Shown in pieces: positions 55,079 through 64,000 of a stretch of DNA of 64,000 bases. The DNA comes from Colocasia esculenta. Its lineage: Eukaryota; Streptophyta; Magnoliopsida; Alismatales; Araceae. Numbering within the stretch: the stretch's first letter is position 1; every line of letters starts with the position of its first letter. The position numbers and the translations under genes were made by a program. The notes beneath the pieces are model-generated. The model did not search any database. It had not been told where the DNA came from and was given only the letters and a program-made list of their open reading frames with translations. The DNA is taken from assembly GCA_014218235.1 (NCBI GenBank), contig CM024759.1:71836042-71900041 (forward strand), written 5' to 3'.

Positions 55079-55282
55079 TTTAACAAAGCAAGCAATCACA
55101 CAAGTTGAACAAATATGTTAATCAATCAATATGGTTCAAACAAGTTGTGATGCTTACGTTGTTTTTAGGAGTTTCACAATTATTTAATGGATTGAAAAAT
55201 GTTGTGTCACTCCAGGTGAGATCCTAGTTGAGTAGGGTATGGAACTTCGAGTACAACTAGAATCACTTCTCACCATGCAGTA
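55079..55282 (-). other. Gag leader between LTR end and gag start
   Basis: About 200 bp between the partial LTR (ends at 55283) and the gag start. No canonical plant primer binding site is seen directly after the LTR end (TACTGCATGGTGAGAAG), so I am not sure the two belong to one element. Confidence 0.4.
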
Positions 55283-57247
55283 TGTCATGCCCCGCCAATT
55301 TAGCAGCGGAATAAATCAGAGAGGCATGAACAACGTGTATGGTAACGTCAAGTGTGCTTGCAATCGCAAGTATCAGAGCAACTAATGAACAATAAGTGCA
55401 ATAAACTCCTTATTTTATTGATAAATCACCTAAACTATTACAACCACTAATTCTGAGACAAAACATAGGGCTAAATAACATCATTATATTTGGAAAGGAT
55501 AATTAAGTAAATATCTAACTAAACTCTAAAGTACTAAGGACACTCCATCGTTATGACTCCTGGTCGCTCATCACTCTAGTTCATTCCCGTTGGTGAGTGT
55601 AGGGTCATCATCTGACTTACTTGAAACACATATAACAAATAGCACAGGGTGAGCGATAACGCTCAGTAGGACTTAATATCTCATGTAAACATGTATGCTT
55701 TAAGTGATTAATGTCTTATAAGGCAGGACAACTAGAGAGAACTATCAAGTATAGTCGAGAGAGTGATAGCACACGATAGCAAGAGAATTATAGCACATTC
55801 CAAAAAGAATAATTACAAAACTAGCATAATAAGGGATTGGCCATATAGTGAAAGAATAGTAACGTCTGCATACAAGTGCAATAGCACTTCCTGGTCGAAT
55901 ATCATGTCAGCCCAGAGATATAGTAAAATGATTTATTGATTGTCATAGACTAAAGTGTGATTGTTATTAAATGGCGCTGGATGCATGCCGTACACATCCT
56001 GATCATGTTACCCTCGCGAGAAAATGGCACTCTTCGGGCGCTCTCCCCAGGACCAGACCGGGCCCTATTGCTTTGACATATAGCACTGTTTGTTATTTTT
56101 AGACAATCAATTGTATGGCCAAATAGAGTACCAAGAAGAGATGAGAGTAATAGACGAAATAGATGAGAGTATAGAGTGAAAGTGAACAGATGAGGGTAAT
56201 GAGATAGTAGATGAGATAGGGGTATAATCGTAAAACAATATTAAACCACGATAGTAACAGTTGCACAGCACCAGGTCGGGTACTAGCAATATAGTAGAAG
56301 TCACATCCGCCCACTAGTCGTGCAATGAACACAGAATAAATGGTCCGATGTGATCCTAAGATAAGAGAGAACTCACTAAGGTCATTTGGATCATACAGAT
56401 CCCTAGGGGTGTAACGGGTTTTAAGGGTACAACCAGCTCGTCGGCTAAGGACATGCACCAAAGTCAAGAAGACTTACAGAGGCCTTGACAAGGAGTCCCT
56501 AGTCCAGTCATGAGTATTCCCGATGAAGAGGTGGTCCATGGCAAGAGAAAGTGTGTAAAACAAGTGTTCGTCGTGCCTCGAGTGCTCGAAGGCCGAGGGA
56601 TGCGGTAACGGTATATGAATCACGCGATTAAAACAAAGACAAGTGTAATTATTCAAATAGGGAATTTAGTAATTTATTTCACTAAATTACCAGATACATT
56701 ATTGCGTAATCTATTAGGGTTTAATGGCAAACATGATTGTTAAGTGTGTGCAAGTGTAAGAATTAAGAGAGCAAGTATAGTTGTGCATATAGTTTTTTTT
56801 AATTAATTATTTCATATAATATTGCCCATTATTAATTAATAAGTCAAAATTACTTATGACAGAACTTAATTAAGGGTAAACAGGGTTTATATGGCAAAAT
56901 AGCAGGGTTATAATGGTAAAATCAGGGTTCTGGCCACAACAGTCAGGTCGCGACGCACAGGGATGGCACAATCAGGTCGCGACGCCAGTGACTGGCGCGA
57001 CCAGAGAGTCAGGTCGCGACGCACAAGGGTGTCGTGTTAAGGGCATAGTGACACCCTTGCCTGGAGCGTTCAGATATCAGGTCGCGACGGGGTTGACGGT
57101 CGCAATCAGGTCGCGACACGATGTCCAGTCGCATTCTGCTGAACCGGGTGCTGGGGTGAACCGGGGGCAGGTCGCGACATGTCCACTGGTCGCGCGGCAT
57201 AGTTGACTGTGCATTTCGTTGCCCAGAGTTCCTCGCACAAGTCAATA
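55283..57247 (-). mobile_element. Partial Tekay-like LTR, minus strand, interrupted by the Athila element
   Basis: Read on the minus strand it ends GCGGGGCATGACA at 55283. It is colinear with the 3' two-thirds of the LTRs at 50538 and 1526: TAACAATCATGTTTGCCATT, CTTCGAGCACTCGAGGCACG (56590), GACTCCTTGTCAAGGCC (56500) and GGTGTAACGGG (56408). A TCGCGAC-rich island lies at 56940-57240. Its 5' roughly 1.1 kb are absent, and the Athila LTR begins at about 57248. It is probably the 5' LTR of the gag element at 50060-55078, or an independent solo LTR. Confidence 0.8.
56940..57240. repeat. CAGGTCGCGACG repeat cluster
   Basis: CAGGTCGCGACGCACAGGG-like units recur near 56945, 56975, 57010, 57078, 57107 and 57170, each with the palindrome GTCGCGAC. 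Confidence 0.85.
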
Positions 57248-59536
57248 TGTGCACTTCCTCTAAACTGTCTCACAGATTTAAAATAGAAAAAGAGAACTAG
57301 CACAATGGTGAGAACAGGTCATATCCACAGAGAGGCCGAATAGAACTTGATTTAAACTACTTTATCTTGAAATCATTCTAGCAAACACTCTTAACTCAAA
57401 TCACACTGCATGAGAATTAACTCTGTAATTTGCATCAATCAAATCCCTCACATTCAGTCATATCAAACTTAATGAAAGAACAAGTGGAATCGAAATGAAA
57501 ATGGAAATTGATATCAATATACCCTCTCAATTGAGGGATCAAATAGATGAACAGAAATCTAAACTAACAATTCTCAAATCACTGGAAGAACAGATTCAAT
57601 TTAAGCTAGTTAAAGATCAATCTCTCCTAGCCCTCTCTGTTGTTGCAGTGATCTCTGCTCATAGCAAGAAGAAATTCCCCACAATGGAAATAGCTAAACT
57701 ATCTCAGCTGTCAAACAAGAACAAAGCCACAAACCTGAACCCCAAACCCTCTGGAATCCCTCACAGACGGGAAGAAGCAAACGAAGCAGTTGACTTCAGA
57801 AGAACAGAAGAAATAACCAGTAATTGTCATCCTCACAGTGGAAAGGAAGAAAAACACATAATAAAATGGCAACTACATCCACCTCCCCTGTAGTCGAACC
57901 ATCTCTAATGCTGAACTAGAAATTCCCCAAAATACTTAACTGGCCAACCCCTTGGAATCCCAGACTCCAATCCTCACAGCAGTAGAACAAAGATGATGAA
58001 TCCCTTCCAGCAGCCCAATCACCATCTCTGAAGTACACACCCTCGGGATTCTTCAGATGCAGAATATAAGTAGAAGCACCCTGCTGCTGTAGATCTCCGG
58101 ATGTTGGATTGAATTCTAAACACAGAAGATATGACCAATTCCACACAGAGAAATAGCAGAAACTTGCACAGAAGAAATATAACAAAAATTGCTGAACTCA
58201 GAAACTTGCACCAAAGAAAGGAAAGGGAAATGTCGATTCTATCAACAATCTACAGAAGAAAGGAAGAAATCTAGATGAAGAACAGAAGAACTTCTGAAAT
58301 CTCGAATCCCCCAGAACCCCTGCTCAACCATCCACCGATGGAAACCCAACATAAGTACAGAAGAAAAAAAAACAAGAATTCTAATCCAAAGAACCTCACA
58401 TCCCTCACAACTCTGCTCAAACAAGGAAAATACAGGGAAGAAGAAACTAAAAAAAATTCCTAAGCATCGAACCAGAGAACCCCGGAGATGAGGACCTCGG
58501 GTCCTTTTATAGATGCCCGGGCGCCTCCATCACGCCCAGGAGACCGCCACGCCAGCATCTGCCTCATCTGCTATGCCCCAGCTCAGCAGGCCGCCGCCAC
58601 ATCAGCATCGTGCCCAGCCTCCATCGCACCGCAACCCTGAACTGGCCGCCATCGCACTGCTACAGCGCACCACTCGCACGAACCCGGTACCTCAGCACGC
58701 CAATTGCATGCCCGGGCGCCACCTAAGCTGCTCTGCACGGGCGCTTCCAGCCCAGCAGATCCGCCACGCACAGCTGTTGCAACCCCATCGCGGCCCGCCT
58801 GCGCCAACCCCTCCCGTGCACAGCAGCGCCGCAGTAGCCCTCCATCTGGTCGCCCAGCCGCTGCACCATGGCTCCAACAGCACACCCAGGAGCTCCGCAG
58901 CTTAGCACCCATGGCCACCTCAGCAGGCCACACACACCGCCACCTCCGCCATCGCCAGGGCTCCTCTGCAGGAGCTGCCCCCAAATCGCCTTCCAGGAGC
59001 TTCCAGCAGCTTCTGCTGCTGACCTGTTAAGAAGAAAAAAAAACAAAAAAATATGCGTGACCTATTTTAAGGAAAAAAAAACAATAAAGACCTATGGGAT
59101 ATGTGGTGTTGGAATTGGGTATGGTGAGGTATACTATTATTAATGGGAGTGGGGTATGTGGTATGATTGATGAATTATTATTACTTAATGGGGTGGGGTG
59201 GGTTTATTGAAAATTCTAAACTTATTGAGAACTCTAAACAAAATATTTACAAACATATACCTATCTACTATTAGAAGGTATTTACAAAATTATTATTGTG
59301 ACAAAATTATTTATCTACACAGATCTTTATTTCCCAAAATATATTTGCGACAAGAAAATGAACCTGATTAGTCCGAAGAAAAATGAAAATCTAATATGCA
59401 TAAACTACATTAGCATGTTCAAAATCTTATTGATAGATGAAATGAAAATTAAACTCAAATGTGCATTATCTATAGACAAAAGACGTTTAAAATTAACTGC
59501 ATGTAAAATTTAACACTAAAAATTTAGTAGTTATCA
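57248..59536 (-). mobile_element. 3' LTR of the Athila-lineage element
   Basis: The minus strand starts TGATAACTACTAAATTTTTA at 59536, right after a polypurine tract. The lower end is placed near 57248 (minus ...AGTGCACA) because the sequence CTCTGTGGATATGACC at about 57330, usually close to Athila LTR ends, is followed shortly by the unrelated Tekay-like LTR. The lower end is uncertain by tens of bases. A TATA box and GC-rich transcript leader lie at 58511-58510 downward to 59000-58500. Short ORFs on both strands are incidental. Confidence 0.75.
58502..58511 (-). promoter_or_regulatory. TATA box in the Athila LTR
   Basis: TATAAAAGGA on the minus strand, followed by CCCGAGGTCCTCATCTCCGG. It is the best promoter candidate for this element; the transcription start is not determined. 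Confidence 0.6.
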
Positions 59537-59572
59537 CTCCCCCCTACTTGAACATTGCTAGTCCCTAGCAAT
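59537..59572 (-). promoter_or_regulatory. Polypurine tract and small hairpin of the Athila element
   Basis: The minus strand reads ATTGCTAGGGACTAGCAAT (7-bp stem, 5-nt loop; 59572-59554), GTTCAAGTAGGGGGGAG, then the LTR start TGATAAC. The G run is the polypurine tract. Confidence 0.8.
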
Positions 59573-60620
59573 AAAAATTATTCCAAATGTAGGACTAGAA
59601 GATATAATGTCTCATGCTAAGCAGCCATCATGTAAAAGATTAATGTAGAGATATGTCTTTCCTAATTGTAAAGGCTTATGGCAAGAAATTAGTGCACGAT
59701 TGATAGCTCACTTAAGAGTTCACCTCAGCCCTCATGAAGCTCCTTGTTTCAGCTAATAATTGAGATTAGATTGATTCGATGGAGAAGAAAAGAATTGTGG
59801 AGTAAGATCCTTGCTCAGTCAGATTGAGTTGTTTCTCTCAGTTCCATCCTGCCCATCTTCCTTGAGGATTATTTCTCTGAGTTGAGGACTTTGCCTCTTT
59901 ATTTGCACTTGTGCACTCAGATTTTTTTTTTCTTTTTCATCCATAATGCTGCACAACCCATCACTTTCAAGAGTAGCGAGTCCAACTTTACTCAGATCCG
60001 GGGCATTTTCATGGATATATTTTCTTTTGCTTTTGCTTTTTGCTTTGATTTTTCTTTCTTTTCTCTTTACGGAAGGATGAACAGTCAGGTTCCTTGATCA
60101 CATGCCTTCACTTCCTTCGCAATTCACTTAAGGGGAGGGGAGAAAACCAATCACCTCTCTCCTACTTGCCTTAACAAATTTGCTACATTCGGGTTCAGCT
60201 AGTCTAAGTGGGTGTGTAGTGTGTGTATGAAAACTTCTTGCCATAAATCCTTACATAAGGTAGACAATAAGTACATGCAATCCTTTACTAGAGGCTACCT
60301 AACATGGATACTTGCAAGGGAATGTGACAACCACAAAATTTTAATGGTTAAAGATTATACACCTAGTCTTGGGGTGCGCAAAGCCACGCATTTTTATTGT
60401 GAACTTTTTATTTGCATATGTACAAGCTAAAAGAAAGGAAATGAAGCAATGTTTAGGGTGGGGATTATGAATGCATGCTTATTCTACCTCTCCCCCCCTA
60501 CTTATTTACAGGAAAAGAGTAAACAGAGAATTACCTGATGAAGGAAATCTGTACACTTGGGTTGCCTCCTAAGAAGCGCTAAGTTTATCGTCTTCAGCCA
60601 GACGCAATTAGGCTTCATTT
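59573..60620 (-). other. Non-coding region between integrase and 3' LTR of the Athila element
   Basis: No env-like or other gene recognised. This spacer is normal for Athila elements that lack an env-like ORF. A CCCCCCCTACTT block lies at 60490-60505. Confidence 0.5.
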
Positions 60621-60629
60621 GGCTCAGCT

Positions 60630-62000
60630 AGCTTGGTAGAATCAATTTTTACAGAAGATGGGCTTTCAAAGAAATGTTTAACCTCTGCCCATTAACAGTG
60701 ATGATTGTCCGTTTTAGGGTCAAGAATGATGACATCACCATTGTCGTAAGCTTTGACAACAGTGTAAGGACCATCCCATCGGGAACTTCAATTTTCCCAG
60801 AAATAGACGAAGTCTAGAATTAAACAACCAAACTTATCATGCACTTGAAAAGTTTTTCTATGGATGTGTTATCATGGAATGCTTTGGCATTGGCTTTATA
60901 AATCTTGGAACTTTCATAGGCTTCAATTCTGAGCTCTTCTAGCTCATTCAGATGCATGTTCTTTGTTGACCAGCTGGGCTAAATCAAGATTACCTGTTTG
61001 ATAGCTCAATAGGCTCTATGCTCAAGTTCTACTGGCAGATGACAAGATTTTCCAAAGACAAGCCGGTAAGGGGACATTCCAATGGGAGTTTTGAAAGCAG
61101 TTCGGTAGGCCCACAATGCATCATCTAACCTTTCTGACCAGTCTTTCTATCAGGCCTAACGACTTTTGAAAATGTTTTTAATCTCTGTTTGATACTTTCC
61201 CTGGCCACTGGTTTGCGGATGGTAAGGTGTCGCTAGCTTATGGGTGATCCCATACTTCCTTAGGAGGGTCCTAAACTGAGTGTTAATGAAATGAGGTCCT
61301 CCATCACTAATGATTCTTTGGGCCACCCAAATCTAGAAAAGATGTTTTCTGAACAAATTTGATAACCACCTTATGATCGTTGGTCTTTGCGGCAATGGCC
61401 TCTATCCATTGGACACATAATCAACAGCAACTAAAATGTATGTGTATCCAAAGGATGGTGGGAAAGGTCCCATAAAGTCTATCCCCCAAACATCAAAATT
61501 TCCACAACCAAAATGGGATTAAGAGGCATCATGTCCCTCTTAGAATTTTCCCATGGTTTGACATCTAGGACAAGCCTTAAAAAATTGATGAGCATCCTTA
61601 AAAAATGTGGGCCAGTAGAAACCAGAGTCTAAGACCTTAGCAGCGGTCTTCTTTCCTGAAAAATGCCCTCCACTAGCAAGAGAATGGCAAAACTTGAGAA
61701 CACTTTGATGCTCACTCTCAGGGACGCATCTTCTTATAACTTGGTCTGGTCCAATAAAAAATAGCTCCGGATCCTCCCAAATATATACTTGTCCCTAGCA
61801 AAGAATCTCTCTCTTTAATTTTTGGTCCAATCTCCAAGTACTCGTACAATGACTTTGTAATTCACAATGTGTGCATACCATGTGGATGAAATATTGGAGA
61901 CAGCTAAAATGTGCTCATCTAGGAAAACATCTCTAATAGGCATGGAGTCCGGGGCAATTATTCTGGACAAATGGTCAGCTACCACATTCTTGGACCCTTT
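60630..62000 (-). pseudogene. Athila integrase, many frameshifts
   Basis: Integrase inserts the element cDNA into the host. On the minus strand one can read, across several frames, SGGHFSGKKTAAKVLDSGFY and FKACPRCQTMGKF (zinc-binding region, about 61690-61560), then YILVAVDYVSNG (about 61440). These are followed by VVIKFVQK, then WSERLDDALWAYRTAFKTPI, GMSPYRLVFGKSCHLPVELE (61150-61020), NELEELRIEAYESSKIYKAN, WDGPYTVVKAYDNGDV and TVNGQRL (about 60690). The set is typical of Athila. In-frame stops occur every 20-60 residues. Confidence 0.85.
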
Positions 62001-62149
62001 CTTATCATGAATTCCAAGTCAAACTCCTGTAATAAAAGGATCCATCTGATCAATGTAGGCTTGGCATCCTTTTTGGCAAGCAAATGCCTCAAGGAAGCTG
62101 GTCAGTGAAAACAATGATTTTAGCTCCTAACAGATAGGATTGAACTTCT

Positions 62150-63345
62150 CTAAGGCAAAGACAACACTAGGAGCTCTTTCTCAGTGGTTGTGTATCGAAT
62201 CTGAGTGCCATTCAATGTTTTGCTTGCATAATAAATCACTACAGATCCTTTATCAGTTTTCTGCCCCAAAATGGCACCTACAGCAAAGTCTGAAGCATCA
62301 CACATTATCTCAAATGGTAATGACCAGTCTGGAGATTGTAGAATTGGAGCTTTGGTCAAAATGTCTTTTAAGTCCTCAAAAGATTTATGACAAGCTTCGT
62401 CAAAAATGAAAGGACTGTCTTTCAACAAAGAAGTCAATGGCCTTGTAATTTTGGAAAAGTCTTTAATGAACCTCCAATAGAATCCAGCATGACCAAGGAA
62501 GGATCGAATTTGTTTGACAGAGTTGGGAGGAGGCAATTCGGAAATGAGATTTACCTGGCTTTATCTACCTCTATCCCTCTCTCTGAGACAATATGTCCTA
62601 AGACAATCCCCTCCTTAACCATGAAGTGGCTCTTTTCCCAACTTAAGACAAGATTGGCATTAATGCATCTTTTGAGCACTTCAGTCAAATGGTCGAGGCA
62701 TGAATCAAAGTCATTTCCAAACACAGAGAAATCATCCATGAAGACTTCTAAGTAATCCCCAACCATGTCTGAGAAAATAGACAGCATGCAACGTTGAAAA
62801 GTTGCAGGGGCATTGCACAGCCCGAAGGGCATGCGTCTAAAGGCAAAGGTTCCAAATGGACATGTGAAAGTGGTTTTTTCTTGGTCCTCAGGGTGAATAG
62901 CCACTTGGTTATACCCTGAATATCCATCAAGGAAACAAAATAATTTTGGCCAGCAAGTTCTCTAAGATTTGGTCAATGAAAGGCAAGGGGAAATGATATT
63001 TCTTGGTCATCGCATTCAATTTGCGATAGTCAATGCACACTCTCCATCTAGCCAGCCTAGTGGGAATGAGCTCACCTTTTCCGTTTGAATCACAGTCAGT
63101 CCTGATTTTTTAGGCACAACTTGAGTTGGACTAACCACTGGCTATCAGAGATGGGGTAGATGAATTCAGCAGCCAGCCATTTAACAATCTCTTTCTTAAC
63201 AACTCTTTCATGTTGGGATTAAGCCTTCTTTGCATTTCTATTGAACTTTTAGCATTTTCTTCCAAGTATATGCGATGGTGTGCACACTGAAGGACTTATC
63301 CCCTCAAATCATCAATTGTCAACCTATAGCTTTCTTATGACTCTT
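62150..63345 (-). pseudogene. Athila reverse transcriptase and RNase H, frameshifted
   Basis: This copies element RNA to DNA. Minus strand: VCIDYRKLNAMTKKYHFPLP (about 63030-62970), AIHPEDQEKTTFTCPFGTFA, FRRMPFGLCNAPATFQRCM, and EVFMDDFSVFGNDFDSCLDH with the catalytic FMDD at about 62742-62731, the Athila form of YXDD. A frame change near 62550 leads to VKQIRSFLGHAGFYWRFIKD, FIFDEACHKSFEDLKDIL, then the RNase H start PFEIMCDASDFAVGAILGQK, VIYYASKTLNGTQIRYTTTE and KELLVLSLP (62170). Stops lie in the 63345-62930 part. It is inactive as read. Confidence 0.9.
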
Positions 63346-63354
63346 CAAAATTTC

Positions 63355-63560
63355 AATCAATTTCTTCTCCTGCCTTCCTCAAGATCACTAGTAATTATGA
63401 TGGGCCAAGTCTCGTTCTCTCCAAGAAAGAAGATGTACTTTAAATTAGCAGGGAGTGGTTTTAGCTCAACCTTAGAAGGACACTCAGACGGAATTGATGG
63501 ATCACTATCCTGAAATAAAGAGTTAAAATTGTCCTTCCTCTTCCTCAAACCCTAGAGCAC
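63355..63560 (-). pseudogene. Athila protease-RT linker
   Basis: The minus strand reads SIPSECPSKVELKPLPANLK, YIFFLGENETWPIIITSDL. This P.K.ELKPLP.HL.Y.FLGEN..WPVII motif regularly precedes RT in Athila polyproteins. It is short and frame-shifted from its neighbours. Confidence 0.8.
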
Positions 63561-63599
63561 AGGGTTGGTTTACCATTTCTTCCACGCAAGATTCTTCCA

Positions 63600-64000
63600 A
63601 GGTATCTACCACTAGACAACTTTCTCCTAGGTCATGGTGCCTAGATGCCCTAAAAATGTTGATACTAACCCGCCTATCTCCAAATGAATATCCATCATCC
63701 CGATAGCATAGTCAATATGGCTCTAGCTGTGGCCAAAAAAGGTCTACCAAGGATAATGGTAGACTAAGTCAAATCTTGAGGGTGTTCATGTCCAAAATGA
63801 TGAAATCGGCCGGGAAGTAACAATCGTTGATTTTCACAATAACGTCATCAACTAAGCCTTTTGGAGTGGTGACAGAACGATCGGCTAGTTGAAAGACAAC
63901 AGAAGTGGGTTTCAATTCTCCTATCTTGAATTTCTCAAAAATAGCAGAAGGTAAGAGATTGACACTGGCTCCCAAATCTAAAAGGCCACTCTCAAATGTG
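63600..64000 (-). pseudogene. Athila aspartic protease (runs off the window)
   Basis: The protease cuts the polyprotein. From the window edge the minus strand reads TFESGLLDLGASVNLLPSAI with the catalytic Asp in DLGAS (GAT 63978-63976), then FEKFKIGELKPTSVVFQLAD, TTPKGLVDDVIVKINDCYFP and ADFIILDMN. After a frameshift STIILGRPFLATARAIL (about 63745-63695) is the usual ILGRPFLATA end. Upstream gag and the 5' LTR lie beyond the window. Confidence 0.85.

Noticed and set aside
57495..57893. 132-codon plus ORF with a Lys/Glu-rich start
   Set aside because: It lies antisense inside the Athila LTR, with no domain; likely incidental.
58513..59143. Several overlapping 90-133-codon ORFs on both strands in the Athila LTR
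   Set aside because: They overlap in conflicting frames in the GC-rich LTR leader; no known domain.

Overview
The window is plant nuclear DNA, almost certainly from a TE-rich angiosperm. The evidence is AT-rich spacers, Ty3/gypsy elements of the Tekay/Del and Athila lineages, several plant-type CACTA (En/Spm) transposons with TNP2 and PF03004 (Transposase_24) genes, and intron-containing pieces with GT/AG borders. The GC-rich transposase leader regions would suit a monocot, but nothing here fixes the clade. I see no intact ordinary host gene, no rRNA or tRNA gene and no CRISPR array. The only N run (38043-38142, exactly 100 N) marks a scaffold gap.

Layout. 1-4019: decayed 3' end of a plus-strand Tekay/Del-like element (integrase, PPT, 3' LTR cut off at 4019). 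4020-12247: minus-strand, essentially non-coding LTR element (LARD-like) with a full 2.8-kb 3' LTR, a repeat-filled interior, a PBS and a truncated 5' LTR. 12248-29280: remnant of an outer plus-strand CACTA element carrying the TNP2 C-terminus (DUF4216), a Ulp1/C48-type protease gene and a PF03004 gene. It is split by an inserted 12.3-kb minus-strand CACTA-1 (13664-25970), which itself holds a solo LTR (19182-21701) and a hAT-like element (24290-24876). 29281-34666: third CACTA (5' end, TNP2 N-terminus, PF03004 fragment), broken by CACTA-4 (34667 to about 38270), a relative of CACTA-1 that contains the gap. 38927-42383: compact non-autonomous CACTA-5 with a perfect TAT target duplication. 42384-50000: poorly recognisable degenerate sequence with GC-rich islands and minisatellites. 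About 50060-55078: minus-strand gypsy gag pseudogene split by a solo LTR (50538-53491) with a perfect 5-bp target duplication. 55283-57247: partial minus-strand Tekay-type LTR. About 57248-64000: 3' part of a minus-strand Athila-lineage element (protease, RT/RNase H, integrase, PPT, LTR), full of frameshifts.

Nothing here looks like a working autonomous element. The most unusual structures sit inside the CACTA elements. (1) The last intron of the PF03004 gene holds a tandem array of about 170-180-bp units in three CACTA copies from two families, with a shared core sequence. (2) CACTA-1 has a tandemly amplified microexon+intron unit. (3) CACTA-3 has a long, nearly perfect inverted repeat upstream of TNP2. 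(4) Several LTRs carry clusters of short palindromic CpG motifs (TCGCGA- or GGTCGACC-like) at roughly similar internal positions.
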